From Tachypleus tridentatus (lineage: Eukaryota > Arthropoda > Merostomata > Xiphosura > Limulidae): a DNA stretch of 64,000 nt. The notes beneath the pieces were generated by a model. That model saw nothing but the letters and a program-made list of their open reading frames with translations. It was not told where the DNA came from and searched no databases. Below are positions 26,301 to 41,300 of the stretch, in pieces. The position numbers and the translations under genes were made by a program. How positions within the stretch are numbered: position 1 is the stretch's first letter; each line of letters opens with the position of its first letter. Where the stretch lies: the NCBI RefSeq assembly GCF_004210375.1, contig NC_134825.1, positions 65,711,558 through 65,775,557 of the forward strand, written 5' to 3'.

Positions 26301-29300
26301 TTTTCCACAAATTTTGGCACTTGATTGTCAGCCTAAAATTTCAGTTAAGTTGGAAGTTGTGAAGTTACTGACTCCATACTCTTCACTGAGGCTTATTTCT
26401 CTAATTTCCTTGGTAATTCCACCTTCTTTGCAATACTTAGAAAAATGCACTTCCACAAGCCACATGACTGTTTCCTTGTCTTTTATGCTTAAAGGAATCT
26501 TTTACTTATTTAATTTTTATTTCTTATTTGTACAGTAATTTTTGGTGCAGTTTTAAATAATTTCAAGTCAAAGGTGTACATTAGTAATCAGAAAAAGTTC
26601 AGGTATAAGGAATTTCTTCAAGTTAGTTCACCAGAATAGGCAGTTTCTGGAACATTCTGGTGTTATGGTCTCTGGATTTGGGATTGTCTACCTGTATTAA
26701 AGACTAACATGAAAAACTGAACATTAAGGTCAACTGTTTATCAAGGTCATCCAAAAACTTATCTTTGTCATGAGCCATTCAAAGAAAGTAAATGTTTATC
26801 GTGTAATTTAATATTGATTTTCTAGTTAGTATATACTTCAAACAATAATATTTGTGTCAAGTACTTGAAGAAAAAAAAACACCTTCAGGTTAGAAAATCA
26901 TTTGCATGAAAATGAATCAATTATTTTTCCTGGTTGGAAGTAAAGTTTTGAGATAAACCTGGATATAAAGTTATTTTTATTTTTTGCACTGAATTTAGTA
27001 AGACTGAGTTTAATTCCAATGTGATTGTATAAAAAAATATATTTAGAATCACATTATAAAAACGAATCTATGATCTTGCCTTTTTTTTCATTACAATAAT
27101 GTATAACATTTTGGATGAGTTTTTATTTCTATGTTGGTGTTTGCTTTACATAGGAAAGATTATATGTCAATTGTGATATACCTGATTTAGAAGTGACCAT
27201 GAAATTTTACTAAAGTTATATCTAATTGCAAGAAATTAACAGGAGATAACTTTGAAATTAGGTTAAGGACTTACAACTGTATTTATACTCATTGTTAATT
27301 ATATATTTTTTAAACCTTCACATCCTTTGAATTTTCTTTCCACAGAGAACCCAGCTGTTGATTACTATAGTAGCCGGCCTTGAGTTTGTTCCTTTTCAAC
27401 TTCAACTGGTAATTGTTTTTCCACATAAAATTCAAACTTTTAGTTATCCTGTAACAAATTCTTTGTCATTTAATTTGATGTTTTCAAATCATTATACCTG
27501 AGATTTGTGTTAACTTTTATCTTTGTGTTCACAGCATGAGTTGTTGTACAAATTTAGCATTATTTGTTGAAGTAAATCTTAGCACCGACATTACTCCTTA
27601 TGTTTTATTGCATTTCCCAGTTTTGAGATATCAATACTAAATTTGTTAACATTTTAAAGCTTTTGCTCAGAAGTATATGTTTTATACAATAAATCACTAA
27701 GTTTTAAAGTATGAAAGTATTTAGACTATGCTAATAGTTGAAAGCAGTTTTATTTTTTCTTAGCTTTAACTCCAATATTGTTGAATTCACTGAAAACACT
27801 AAAATTTATTGAGATCGAGTTAGTTGTTTTCATATATAGATATTTTCATGTGATAAAAAACTTTGTAAACGTATACATTTGGACTAGTTTCAACATGTAT
27901 AAGATTAAAAAATTCTAATTTCCAATTTATTTGTTCTTTGGTAAGCAGAGGCCAAACTAAAAGCCTTGTTACTTAAGACGTTACATTCAAATGTAAGTTA
28001 GATAAGGAATCAGTCAGAAAATTCCAAATATAGAAACAGCTTAGTGTATTTTATAGAATTATTTTAAACATTTTTATATCAGAACAAAACTATTAAAATA
28101 GTACAGCTCAATAAAAGTAGAGAAATACTCAACATTTATAAACATTTTCCAGGGATGTTTATTATAATTGTTTTAAGTAAGTTTTGTTATTACTTATGAA
28201 GTTTTAACTTCTGATCAGAGCAAGCTATGTATTTGGAGCAAAACAAAAAATCAATCTTATAATAAGTTTACCTAATTAAGTATTATTCTTTTACATTCTA
28301 ACATATGAAGATTACAATGCATTGTTTTTTCAGTAGGGTATTTTGGTTATATATCCTAATGATATCTCAAGAGCTTTAATTAGCCTAGGCAAATTAGGTA
28401 TACATGTTTCCATAGATCTGAGAAAAAAAGTAAAGGAATATATATATACTTTTGCTCTTCTGGCTATAGAAAGGAAAAATTATGGCAACTACAAACACTT
28501 TTCAGACTTTTCATTTTATTCTAACTTGAAGGATGTAGCAGAGAAACTGATTTAACTTTTGAACTTGTATGTGATTGCTCATTATTCAGTTGTACCTATG
28601 AAAAGTACCTCATGACCAAGCCATTTAGACATTCATCTGTTGTATGCATTTGTATGCTACAGTGTTCTGAAATGGAATGAGGTCTTGATCCAGATATGTA
28701 GGAATAAATAGTTTTTTAAATTTATTTATTTGTAATTCTCAGTGATAGCTAAAGTATACAGCAATATTTTCTAAAGTTACTATATTTATATATATATGAA
28801 AATGTGTGTATTTTCAATCTGTTAGATCTGTATGCCTGTGTCATCTGCAATGTGATTATCATTGCTCAAAGTTTAATAGACTTTCACAGAAAACACACAT
28901 GTTCAATATATGGCTAATAACCCCTAGTTACAGTTATAGTTTTATATTTAACTAGACTGTACATGTGGCTGATCAATATTTAACTAGACTGTACATGTGG
29001 CTGATCATCATGGTGTTTAATATTTTATGTAGATTTTAAGCTCTTCAGGACAAAACTTTCAATGTCAAATTTAAAATAATTAGACTGAAAAAACACTTAT
29101 TTTGTTGCTTATTAATGGAAATTTTTGTGGTTAAAACATTTGAAACTCAAAAAGTTATTTCATTTGTACAATATTTTGAGCTATGGGATTCTTTACAGAG
29201 AAAACCAACCTCAATTTTCTGCATTATTTTTCAATATATTATACAAATAATTTTTGCAGCTTTCTGTCATGGGAAAATGTTTAGTTGTGTATAACATCTA

Positions 29301-32300
29301 CTACAGTGATAATATATTATTGGGGTTGTATATTGTTTATTTAAGTGAACATATGTTACTTTTGTCAGTATTTTGTAATATTGGAATTACAACATAACAA
29401 AATGTTTTCCAGCTGCTTAATAATATTAATTTTTCAATCTAAGTTAACATTTTTGATTAACTTTGACCTAGGTGGGTTTCACAAGTTTTAAGTTTATAGT
29501 TAGGTCTTCTTTATTAATTTTTAAAATAGTTTGGGTTTCACCAATGCTAAGTTGATGGTTTATGGCATCTTAATGAACATTTAAAGTAGTTTGTAGTTAA
29601 CCAGTGGTAATTTTATGTTTTAGGGCTCAAAATTGTTGTTATTAAATTGCAGTTTTGCTAGTGAATCTTAGAAAACACTAGAAAGGAATTTCTAGAACAT
29701 ATTTCAGACAGAAGTTTTATAGATTCTTATTGTCAAGTATTAATATACCTGAGATACATTCACTTCAGTAATTTATGTGACAAAATTATAAGAACAGAAG
29801 GTTGATGAGACTGTGATTAACAATGTTGTTTCTCTTTCTGGTGCTGTGCTGGTTTTGCATTCTGTCTCAGGAAATGGGATAGTGAGGTCATATTTTCAAC
29901 TAATTTTATTGGTTGCCAAGGCAATTAGCACCTGGTGAGGCTTGCACTATCTAGCCTCTGCAATGCAGTTTTTCCAAGCAGTTGCTCATTAGAGATAATA
30001 ATAAGATAAAAAAAACAACAAATTGCAGATGTTTTTTTCTTCATTCTTCTTAATTTGTCCATGATCAACCAATTGTTAGGGCTGTTGCCTTCTAATACTT
30101 CTCTAGCTTTGAGTATTTAAATCATAATGCTTAATACAAATACAGAAATACCTTTTTTAATATAGGGAAGCCATTAGCAGTGTGATATGTAGATTGTGTA
30201 TGCAGGTGTTCATAACTGAAATGCCGCAATTTCATCCCAGTCCAAGATATTTTATCTTGTGTGAAATAGTTTAAAAAAAAAAGCATTGTGACTTGTAGAT
30301 AACATGAGATTTGACAATTAAAAATATTTAGAGACATGACATACATGATTTATACATGTAAACAGGATAATACATATTAACATTTAAGCTTTGAGGAAAG
30401 TTAAAATAAAATAAAAATTAATTATATTTTTTATCATTATGTTCAATTTTAAACCAAAACATTCTTCAAAAAATGATTGAATTTCTGTAATATCTAAATC
30501 AACTAAACATTTAATTACATTACTGTTTCCACAAGAGTTCTTATTCTTGACTTCCTATAAATATTGCTTTTATATCCAGAATCCATCTGGTACATGGTTT
30601 CCACGTGGTTGGTTTTAAATAAAGTCTTGTTGGTCTTAAAAGAACATCTAAGTTTCACATTTATTTTCCATCAAAAACTTTGTTTTATTTGAATTTAATT
30701 TTTGTGTGTGAAAATATATTCTGCCCATAATATTCTTATAGCTAGTTTATTTAAACAAACATTTGTGTACAAATCCACACTTAGCTGAATATACCATCAG
30801 TTTTATTTTTATTATAGTAATACAAAGACTAACACTTTTATTTTATGTAAACACTTCACCTTTTCCTTAAAATCCAGATTTCGTATCACAACTATATTTC
30901 AACAAAAATATTTTGTATCTAAAATCTGCTGTTTTTACCCACACAAGGTATATGTGTGTGTGTGTGTAGCTTTTTTTTCCTTTTAATATAAAATTTTGTA
31001 AATATACGTGACAGTCATTCATTCTGTTTTTGAAGCAAAACCATAAATTACAGGACATGCTTAGTCTTGACACTCCAGAGTTCTTTTCCTCAAAAAGAAA
31101 AGTGAAAAAACGAGATTCAGCATCATCATGGAGCCTGGACATGGACTCAGAGGTACAGTTTGTACATAAACAGTGTGAATAATATGAAAACATTTTTTAT
31201 TACTCCTGGAGAAAATGAAACTTGAGAACTTGTTGTTTTTGCTTGAAAGTTAAGTACATTATTTCACCAACACCATGAAATAATGAAACACCTTCAACCA
31301 CAAACGCGCACTTTTTGCAATATGTTGAACTGTGTTGTTGGATATAAAAAAAATCAACCAACTATCAGTTAGCATCAAAGAGATATGGGGTATATGTCTT
31401 TTTCTATGTTTATATATAGAGAAGCACAATGTTTATCAACATTCACCTTTTTTATAACATTTGATTTTTGAAGAAGTAATTTAACTGTTTTATTTACAAG
31501 AGGTAATTGTTGGTATAATATGGCTTATTTTGTTTCCATTTTTTCTTGGTTTTGTTAATGTTGGTTTATCTACTGGTTTAAAATTAGTTGAAAGTTTGGT
31601 TTTAATTTTGTTCTCCTAGGAACTAACAGCTGAGGAAAAGGCTTGTAATGTACTGGTTTTTGTGACTTAGTAACTTGTTTCTTGAAAGTACTATCTTTAT
31701 TATTTATTCTTTAATTTATTCTGTACAAAAGTCTGATTTTTTTTCATCTGTTATTAACATCACATTTTACTCATATTTTTAACAATATTTTGTAAGCAAC
31801 AGTTAACCTTAGTTCCAGAGGAACTCAAAATTTGGTACTAAGTTTAACTAGAAATGTTATGGCTCAGTCATTTTATGTTTTAAAAGGATTTTATGTTTCT
31901 ATGGAACTTAGGTTGAATGTTATTCACTGTCCTATCAATGAGTCTGTATTAAGTGTGGTAGTGAACTGTGAATACTTGTGTAGCTAACCAATTACCTAGA
32001 ATAAACAACTGAAAATTTTAGAGTGTGGACATATTTACTGCATTAATGTCATATTAAATGAAGAGCAATACCCTTATCTCAGGCAAGCATGGCTTCTGAA
32101 TTTTGTTCTCAAGATATTTCAGTTTTTGACATTCCTGGACTAATTAAAGGCACAAATTCAGAGTTGTGTTTCTAGATAATTACAGTATCACAGGTCAAAT
32201 TATAGAATGGTTTAATGTCACAGTAATGAGTCAGTTTCTGATAGGGTATCTTACTTCTACTCACATACATAACTATTCTTGTTTAGTGTTGCCTTCTATT

Positions 32301-35300
32301 TACAAAACTTTTTCATGCTACAGGACTTTCACTCCGATGCAGCTTTTAATTTGAATAGTTTAACTTATTCTTGCATGCAAATTATCATGTGACAAACCTC
32401 CACCAAGAACAGTGCCACGTTTTACTCAGCTGTCACTTATTGTTGGCAGTGCTCATGTTCAAACATATAGATTGTTCTCTCTTCAGATGTTTTATGTTAT
32501 TTTCTTATATCTTGTTTCAATTTCTCATGACAAGTTTGTTATTTCTTATACAATAGTGATATTTGCAACTTATTCTGAGGTTGAACTATTTTATATTTCT
32601 ACTCAATTACAGAACTTAATACTTCATTACAAATTTTTTTTCCATTTTTTATTTCTTTCTGCCAATACAGTTGTGTTTAGTTATTCATTTTAAGTTATGA
32701 ATTCAGAATTTTAAGTTACTTTTTTTGAGGTTATACCTTATATCCACACATCTACACAGTCTTTAGGTGGTAGTCATTTGCTGGGGAATTATTGCCTTTA
32801 CTTCACTTGAAGATTGATCATCCAGTGAACTGATCTTTGTTGAACCCAGTCGTGAGCTCTGGGGCCCACACATTTTGAAATATGGTCTGCCTACTTTTGG
32901 AAAGAAAAGACTATACTCTTAAGGTTTTTGAATATGTTTACAGTTATTTGTGTTTAGTACCACAAATTTAGTTAGACTGACCAATATTCATAGTCAAGTT
33001 CAGGTTTGAGATTAGAGTTCACTTCTATTCTTTGTCCTATAACAATAGATTAGGCTTAACATGGGTCTTTGTCAATTTAGGATTATCTGCAATTCATCAT
33101 ATTGGTATACTATAAATAAGGTTAATTATATCATTTTTCTTCAAAACTTTGTATTTCAAACACACATCAATACACACATAATTAAAACATCTGTTTTATT
33201 TGTGTTATTATTTGTCTTTTATACTTCTACATATTTTAACTTTGTTGGTGTGGATTCCTGAAGCTGGAGTTGGTACTAACTTCTCTTGATTTTGTACATA
33301 GTTAGAATGTTTAAATTAGAACTTAATGATATACTTTGTCCTGCACGATTCTATAAGACTTAACAAATGTCTTTGTTATTTTCTGTTTACCTACAGTTTA
33401 TCTTGTACGTAAATTGATAATCATGTTAAATATTACTACACACATTCTTAAATTTACATTATATTGACTATTTCAATTTTGTAATTCTTTATAATTTATA
33501 CTTCTTACAATTAATTTAATTTATAAGGACTCATGAGGCTAGGATCCATCTTACTTTCTCCTGACATTTCTCATCTACCTCCTACAACTGCCAAATCTGT
33601 TCAGGATGACCTAGATATTGGCAGTTTTCTTCAGTATGATTGAGGCTCACTTTCCCAGGTGTTTACTGTGGAATCTATTTGGCCAATCTAAGTCTTTTTT
33701 TTTAAAAAAAACGTTTTATAGTATCATTTTTTTCTCTTTCTCCATGGAATCTGTTTGGCCAGTCTAAGTTTTTTTTTTTAAACATTTCATAGTATCATTT
33801 CCTTCTCTTTCTCCATGGAATCTGCTAGGCATATCTAAGTCTTTTGTTAGACATGTTTCATAGTATCATTTTATTTTCTTTCTCCATACATTATTTTCAT
33901 GATGAGCATTTTTGTTCTCTTTTTGTGAGAGGCTATGTGCATGTCTTGCCATAAACAGGATTAGTTTCATTTTGTCTCACCATAATCATCAAACAGATTA
34001 TTTTTTTCTTGATTCTGTGCACTTAGAATTCCTGTTGCCTTTATGTAGAGATGGTCTCTGTTAATCCTATCCATTTTATATTCTGCCTGGTTTTCCAGCT
34101 TCATCTTACCTTATTATTTGTCATACAGGAAATGTCTACCTTACTCTCCCTTGTGTAGGAGTTTGTCTTGTATCTAGGAGATATTAATAGATACCTCCTT
34201 GTTGGGGTGGGGCATTTGCCATATTTGGTTTTTCCCCTCTACACATGACTTCTTTGCTTTATGGATCTTCTGGGGTGGTACATTGTCTTGTACCAAGTTT
34301 GTTTACCATCCATTTCTAATAGAGACTTGCCATTGGTTCTTTTTCTTCATCGTTCCATGTTTTGGAGTTATTCCTGTGCATTTAGCAACATATGAAGTGT
34401 CTGCAGTCTTACAGTCTATTTTTTTTGCTGTTTGTTTGTTTCATTTTGAGGCATTGCCATCTTTATTCATTTCTGTCTTTGGCATCTTCCTGTTCTTTAC
34501 CTTTCTTACCTATGGATTCTACATTCTTCATATATGCTTTATGCTGATTGGAGTTCTGGATCAATTGGACCTGCCTCCATTATTTCTTGATTCTTCTTTT
34601 TCTCCATTTTAACATGTAGCCTTTAATCAAAATCATGTGGGCAATTTCTGTAGGAGTGAAAATGCAGCACACATTCTTATTTTTCATTTTAATGTGTGAT
34701 TCGGTCCCAGCTTTGCCTTGCTCTTCAGACTTGCTTTAGTTCCATATGCATTTTGTCAGGTGGTGAACATTTTATCCAATTACTGCATTTTGAGGGATTT
34801 TACAAACATCAGTATTTGGACATGTGACTAAAGGTTAGCTCCTTCTAAATGAGGCAGTCATTCTCATCTGCTTTTTACTCAAGCAGCTTTGGTGGTTGGA
34901 TTTTCCTGTGGGGTAAGTCTTTTGTGTTACCTACTTAACAATTTTGTATATTTACAGTTTGTCTTTTAAAACACCCATCTCCATTGGGACAATCCATTCT
35001 TCTCCTTCAATCCACTCAATGGATTTTTCTGTTATCCATACCATTATGGTTAACTATCTTGCCATTAGCAAGGTTCTAATGCTTTGGTAATGTAGCTTCT
35101 ATAGAAAAATATATATGTAAAAATGGCTGGTATGGATAGAGAAAACTCTAAGTAGAGGACCTTCCACAGAAGCACTTCTCTCTTTGGGTTTGGCACATGG
35201 CAATCTATTCTGGGGAAGCTACATGACTCATGATCTCTTGGTTGTGTTCCTCTGGATTATCTTTGTAATTTTCCTCCTTCCATCTTTGATTGTGTTAATG

Positions 35301-38300
35301 ATTAAACACATCTCCTAGGTTGTCATGTTTATTGCTTTCTCCTTAAGTTGTTTGAATTTATTTCTCTTCCTTGATGCTCACCTCCAAAGTTGTGGTTCAT
35401 GGGTTGATTGGCAGGAGGCTTCAGGACAGTGGTTTATGAATGAAAGATCTTACCATGCTAACACCTTGGTACACTTATGTTCCATTTTGACTATTTGACA
35501 GTAGTGGCTTCTATCACTCTCCAAAGAGGGATTTCTTCAGGTTCACTTTGTGGTAGGAAGTGGATCAGTTTTTGAACCCACACATTTATCATGTGTCTCC
35601 TGGACTGTCATGTTCTGGATGCTTTCATCTTCCTTGCTGATTGCCTTTCCAGTCCCAACACACACACTGAAGATTTGTCTCCTGTGGGGTACTTCTCTTC
35701 CTTTTTTAATTCCAAGTTACCTCTGTTTTTTGTTTGTTTTTTTTGGTTGTTGTTGTTCTCTGGCTCATCATCTCTGGCTGTTGGTGTGTTCAGGCAGGAT
35801 TAAATCCAGTATAAAAGTTTAGTTTTTCTTATTCCATCAGTCTTCTTCCCAAGTTGATTTTGATCATTTGTCTCATTCTGGTCAAGTCTTTCTGCTTCTG
35901 CTCACACTTCTTAACCTTCCTCCCCACTATCAACTGGTGTGCTTATGTTTCTGCCTAAACTAGTTGGACAGATAACATAGAGGCAGTAATATAGGTGTGT
36001 GGGACTACTGTTAATGGAAGTTTGTTGCATAATAATTTGCATACTAGAATCAGTCAAATCATATGATGTGCATGATGTGTGGGAGTGAAAGGCTTGTGAC
36101 AAACAAAAAAATGTTTTGCAAGTAGATAGCAACACTGAATGAGAATAGTTATGCATGTGAGTTGTGAGTGGAAGTAATTACTTGTCAGAAATACATTTTT
36201 GATGCAGGAAAATTATAACTTTGAAGGATTGAGATAACTGTCAGTTACTAATTTTCACATTTTAAATTTCAAATAGTTTTTGATCTCACTTTAATAAAGT
36301 AATTTAATTTGCAGGTCAACTTAAATGCTTAAATATTACAGATTTTAATAGTTATTACTAATATTTTGTTATGTATCAGGTGTGTAATTATTCTTAGTTT
36401 TATCAGGTATGCTTCAGTATCACAAAATGTTAACTATAGCCATGTAATAAAATCAAGTTATGTTTAGTAAAAGTGCATTAAATATTGATGCTACTACTGA
36501 TCACAGTAAGTATTTTATCAAACATGTCATCTTGATGAAGGGAACAAGCTTTTTGAAAGTGGTTTTATCAGAGAAGTATGTTGCCATAAGAAGTGTATGA
36601 ACTGCACACTTTGTTTTGTGGAATGTGATACCATTTAAAAATATATATATATATATATATATAATTCCTTTAGAAATATGTTTCTGAAAACTGAAGAATT
36701 ATAATCTTGTAGCTGGACAGTGAAATATTTCAGCTTTTAAAAGTAATTGGGCAAGTGTACTTAAAATTAAATTCATTGAGGCCATTTATCATTTTGAAAT
36801 TAAGGGAAGTATTTTACGATAATTTAATTTGGGAAAGCAGATGTCTGACTTTAGAGGTTGCACTCAGATGAGATAATTTTTTCTCAAGGTCATCTATATA
36901 TATTAGCTCTTTTCAGTGTATGGTGATTTGATAGGTTAAGATATTTTTTTATTTCTGAAAGTGTAGGTATTAAAATACTGCTTAGAAGAAATTTTATAAA
37001 GAACCTTTCCAATACAGATTTGATAATTGTTAGTTTTAGATCACATCTTGAAATACCACAGTTTTATGTGCTTTGTAATCTTGTTGTGCTGTACTACCAA
37101 AATAACATCATTTAAGAGAATGAATGTTTATTCATTGTGTATAAACATAGATAAGAAGAAGAAGAGAAAAAGATGTAGGCAAAAAAAATTGTATGTAGAT
37201 GTTAGGTCTACTAAGAATGACTTGTTGATGTGTATTAACTTTTATATGTATGTGTTCTTAAAATGTAACAAAAAACTTTTTCTACTCTAAAGTGTTTAAA
37301 TCACAATTTTCATTTAATGTTGTAGCATTAAAATGATATTTTAAAACCCCAGTCTCAGAGTATTATTTGTTATTTATGCTCATGAAAAAATATAAAAGTT
37401 TTATATTTTAGAGAAAATACACTTGGATTGGGCATATTTTGTTTTTATTTTAGTTTTGAATAGGTTTTCTGTGTAATTTTCTAAAAATTGTGTTTACAAA
37501 TTTAATATTTTCTTTAATTCTGAGAATTCTGTTAACAAGTGTAAAAACATGGATGGTGAATTAAAAGTCTTTGGATGTGAGGTAAGTACTCACAGAGATG
37601 GATTTTAGTTTTAAAAGAACTTATAGAAAGGACATAACTTAGTAGTTAAATATTAGATTTTGTGCAGTAAGTATAATAATGTGAATTTAATGAAATATCT
37701 CAACTCTAGATTTTTTGTCAAATTTTTGACATATTCTACTTGTAGTTTAATTAAATTGCTTTGACTTTCTTGTTAGTAATTTCTGTTTCAACATGCTGTT
37801 CTTTTGTCAGGGAACAATGCCTAGTTCTAGTTCATTGGGAAGTTTCCAAGAGTTTGATTCAGGTGTTGTATGCCCAGAGAATGCTGTTGAAGTTACTTGT
37901 GAAAATGATGTTGCTGAAGTCATAGAAGTTGAGGTCCATGCAGAGATGGATGACAATGCTACTCCAAAAGCAACTCCTCCAGAGGAAAGGGCTAGGATAC
38001 AACATATTATTGATATGGATCTTCTTAATTGTGATGCTGCTTCCTCTGACACCACTGATGTTGAAATAATACGCACTAAAGTTGTTCGCAGACGAAAGAA
38101 AGTAATATCCAAAATTGGTTATAATGGTAATGATCTCATTCCTACTGTTGAGAAACAAAATATACTCGCTGAGCATAAGCCAGGAGAGGAACAAAATGGC
38201 ATTTCTTGTAACAGGTACAGTAGAGATTCTGGGATGTGTTGTGAAACTCCTTCTAATCTGGAGTTGGATGATGACTTTGAGCAAACTAAGAACATAAGTA

Positions 38301-41300
38301 ATTCCCTGAAAGTACTTGAAATTCCTTCTCATTTTGATAATGAGTTATTAACACCCTCAGAACCATGTAACATGGAAGGTTTAGTAACAAAAATAAGAAG
38401 ACAGGAAGATTCTACCCAAGTTTGGATGGAAGAACGAGGAGTCCCTGAAGGTGAAGAAACACCTCGAACTAATGAACAACACCAAGAAAGTTTGTGTAGT
38501 CTTTCACTACAACTAGATTCTCCAAAATTGGAAGACACCGAAACATCTATATATGATTTCAACAATGTTTTTGTAAACAAGATTGGCTATTTTAAGAAAT
38601 CTAGTCCTGCTTTTCAACCCTGTGAAGAGGATAGTTTTGAAACAGTAGAAATTGAAACAGCTAAGAACTCTCCAATTGAAGAAAGAAAAGATACAGATTG
38701 TACAGAAATGTTTCAGAATCAACTGTTAAATATGAAAGATATTGGATCACAGTCAGATCTCAGGTAAAAATATTTTATAAAAACATTCATTACTATTAAC
38801 ACCAGTCAGAGTAAGATATGTACTTTGAATAGAACTAAAAATCAGCCTGGAAATCAGTATAGCTAATTAAATAATTTTCTTGCATTTCTATTTAAAAAGA
38901 TTAGAATGCATTGTTAAATCATCAATATGCAACTTTTGTTTTTAAATGAAGTGCTTTATTTGACATTAAAAATGTGTTTTTGTAATACTTCAGGCATGAT
39001 TTAATAATTTTCTTTCATTATTGTTCAGGCAGTTGAGTTTTAATGAGGTCTTGTATAAATTGAATTGTGTTCCATCTTGTAAACATTGTATAGTAAAATA
39101 GGTTGAATTATACTAGCAATGCTAGTTAAGTATTCATATATTAATATCTTTCAGTAGACCATATAGAAAGACTAAAATTCAGCATTCAATAATAAAATCA
39201 TTGTAGGGTAAAACATTGAAGTCTTTTATCCTACACTAACTAACAACTGAGAAAATATTCACCATTGTTTGGGTTATAATTTTATGTATAGGTAGATAGG
39301 TGTGGTTAAATATTTTTCTTGTACATGTAAAATAATTTTAGAAAACTATGAAATATAATTTATCAGTAATATGTTTTCTGTAACATAAATATGTTTACCT
39401 GGAATAACTATGACACATGAGCATTGAACTCATAAGTTTAGAACTTCAAAGAGATTGAAGATTTTCCCCCTTTTTTATATGAATATAAATAATATATAGG
39501 GCATTATCCTGGAGGAAAGCCTTTATTTAGTGACATAGTGAAATCAGTTTTAAGTGTTTCATTCAGAGAACATAAGAAACTAATGTGATTCCTTGTTTAA
39601 TCTGAATAAAACAATAATCCATGTAAACCATACATGAAAAAAAAACTTTACATTTTAAGAACTTTAAGAAATATTCACTGAAATTTGCAATACAAGCTGC
39701 CATTTTTGTAACAAGTAAACTCTTAAAATGCCTTCAGACAGTTTAGAACAGAAACATTAACTTTACTCACTAATAAAGAGTGATTTGTGTAATTCGGTAG
39801 TGTGTGTGTGTGTATATGATCTCTTTGTTATAGAGAGGTTATTTGTTTTTATTTAACTTGTGAAGTCTCATGTAGTTTTTATTGCCTGAATTCTCTCTCG
39901 AAAAAAAGGTGAGAATTTTAAACTCTTAAAAATATCTTTGTTTCAGATAATCATGAATGATTTTCCAATTGTGTACATAATGTTATGTTGGGAATAAAAG
40001 TAAAAAAAAGTCCAAAAACATTGTTTGACAAGCAGTGCTAAAAGTTTATTGATGTTAAAATTACTAAGATTTTTTGCATGATCATTGTTTCTTCAGATTT
40101 ATAGAAGTTCATAGGTGAAAGATTTTATTTAGGAAATAAAATATTTCTCAAGGCAATGACATAGTTATGGTTATGTTAATTGTAACCCACCAATTATTGC
40201 ATGAGTGTTGACCATTTGTTTAATTAACATAACATTAGTGACAATCACAACTACTCTTTAAAACATGTAACAAAATGTTTTTCATGTTAGTCCATGTGTT
40301 TCAGTTATATACTTCAAATCACTTGTCTAAAATATTTAAACATTGAAATGTTTACAGGTTACTGAAAGTAATATTAACAGTAAGTAACAGTTGCAGTTTT
40401 ATATTACGTCATTTATGTTATCATGCTTATTTTCAGCATTACATAAGATTCCTTATCACTGTTTGGTCTTATATTTAGTTGTTTCATAGCAGTGATTTTC
40501 ATTTCATTTGATCATGATTGCTATTGTGGGGCAGATTCTTCACACAGTGGGTTTGAATGTTAGTTACTGAGAATGCCTCACCACATCAAGTCCTAACTGC
40601 CTGATATGTTATTTTGTAGCTAGCCACGGGTCTCCCATGCAGTGATGTTGCTTGTATTACTCCCAACATTTGACTTACTAATATGAATCTAAAATGTGAA
40701 TTAGACACATTGATCTTGGAATACTAGACCTTTGTCACCCTCTTCATGGTCTGTTATATCATAGATATATAGTACTTCACTTACTCTCATTCAGGGAGTG
40801 TCAGATGCCTCTGCTTTCTCCAATTTTGCCTCTACAATTATGTTGGGCTGTAATTTAAAGTTATAGTAGACGTATTTGAAATTAACATTTTAGATTTAAA
40901 ATGGAAGTTAAAGAGATGTTTACTTCATTTCAACTGATCATGTTCTCTTCATATCACTAAATATGTAGATTCTAGGTGAGAGCATTCAGAGATAGTCTAT
41001 GTTGATGGGAGGCAGTAATTATGTGAAAACATATAGCTGTATTATTCACAAGATATAGATGATGAACCATATAGTGTATAAATGGAAAGATGTTGGACAG
41101 AAGGAAATAGAAAATGAACTCTCTTTTCTGACACAAACAGTAACTTTTAATTCAAAATTTGAGGTGAGAACCTCTGTGTTTGATTTAATTCTAAGAATGT
41201 TAATGCTGATTATTACAATTTTCTAGATTAGACAGTAATACTCTTCTGTTCCTGATGCTAGAAGTTTTTGAAAATGATGACGAAATGATTTACAAGGTAA

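Larger units (their letters stand above)
24084..26694 (-). mobile_element. Tigger/pogo-type DNA transposon, end to end, decayed
   Basis: The ends are inverted: CAGGTATCCAGTCCTAAATCC at the left and the complement CAGGTAGACAATCCCAAATCC at the right. Each is bordered by TA (24082-24083 and 26695-26696), the target duplication of the Tc1/mariner-pogo group. The 2.6 kb length and CAGGTA...AATCC ends fit Tigger-like elements. A jerky/Tigger transposase remnant runs on the minus strand. Another insertion seems to sit inside near 24720-25136. Confidence 0.92.
32240..36234 (+). mobile_element. DIRS-like retrotransposon, copy B
   Basis: The left end near 32250-32345 (ACATAACTATTCTTGTTTAGTG then ACAAAACTTTTTCATGCTACAGG) is inverted at the right end near 36080-36200 (CACTGAATGAGAATAGTTATG; CTTGTGACAAACAAAAAAATG). 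The right end closes with GCAGGAAAATTATAACTTTG, as in copies D and E. The interior contains RNase H remnants near 35395-35790, but I cannot find the reverse transcriptase core, so it is probably deleted or too decayed. Boundaries are approximate. Confidence 0.75.

Noticed and set aside
31620..31655. Possible micro-exon after the acceptor-like ctcctag
   Set aside because: It stays open in phase with exon 5 for twelve codons or so, but the only donors (gtactg, gttttt) are weak and no homology supports it.
34199..34612. 137-codon open frame rich in hydrophobic residues
   Set aside because: It lies in DIRS copy B, which is T-rich on this strand and so gives Phe/Leu-rich translations by chance. 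No membrane-protein family is recognisable.
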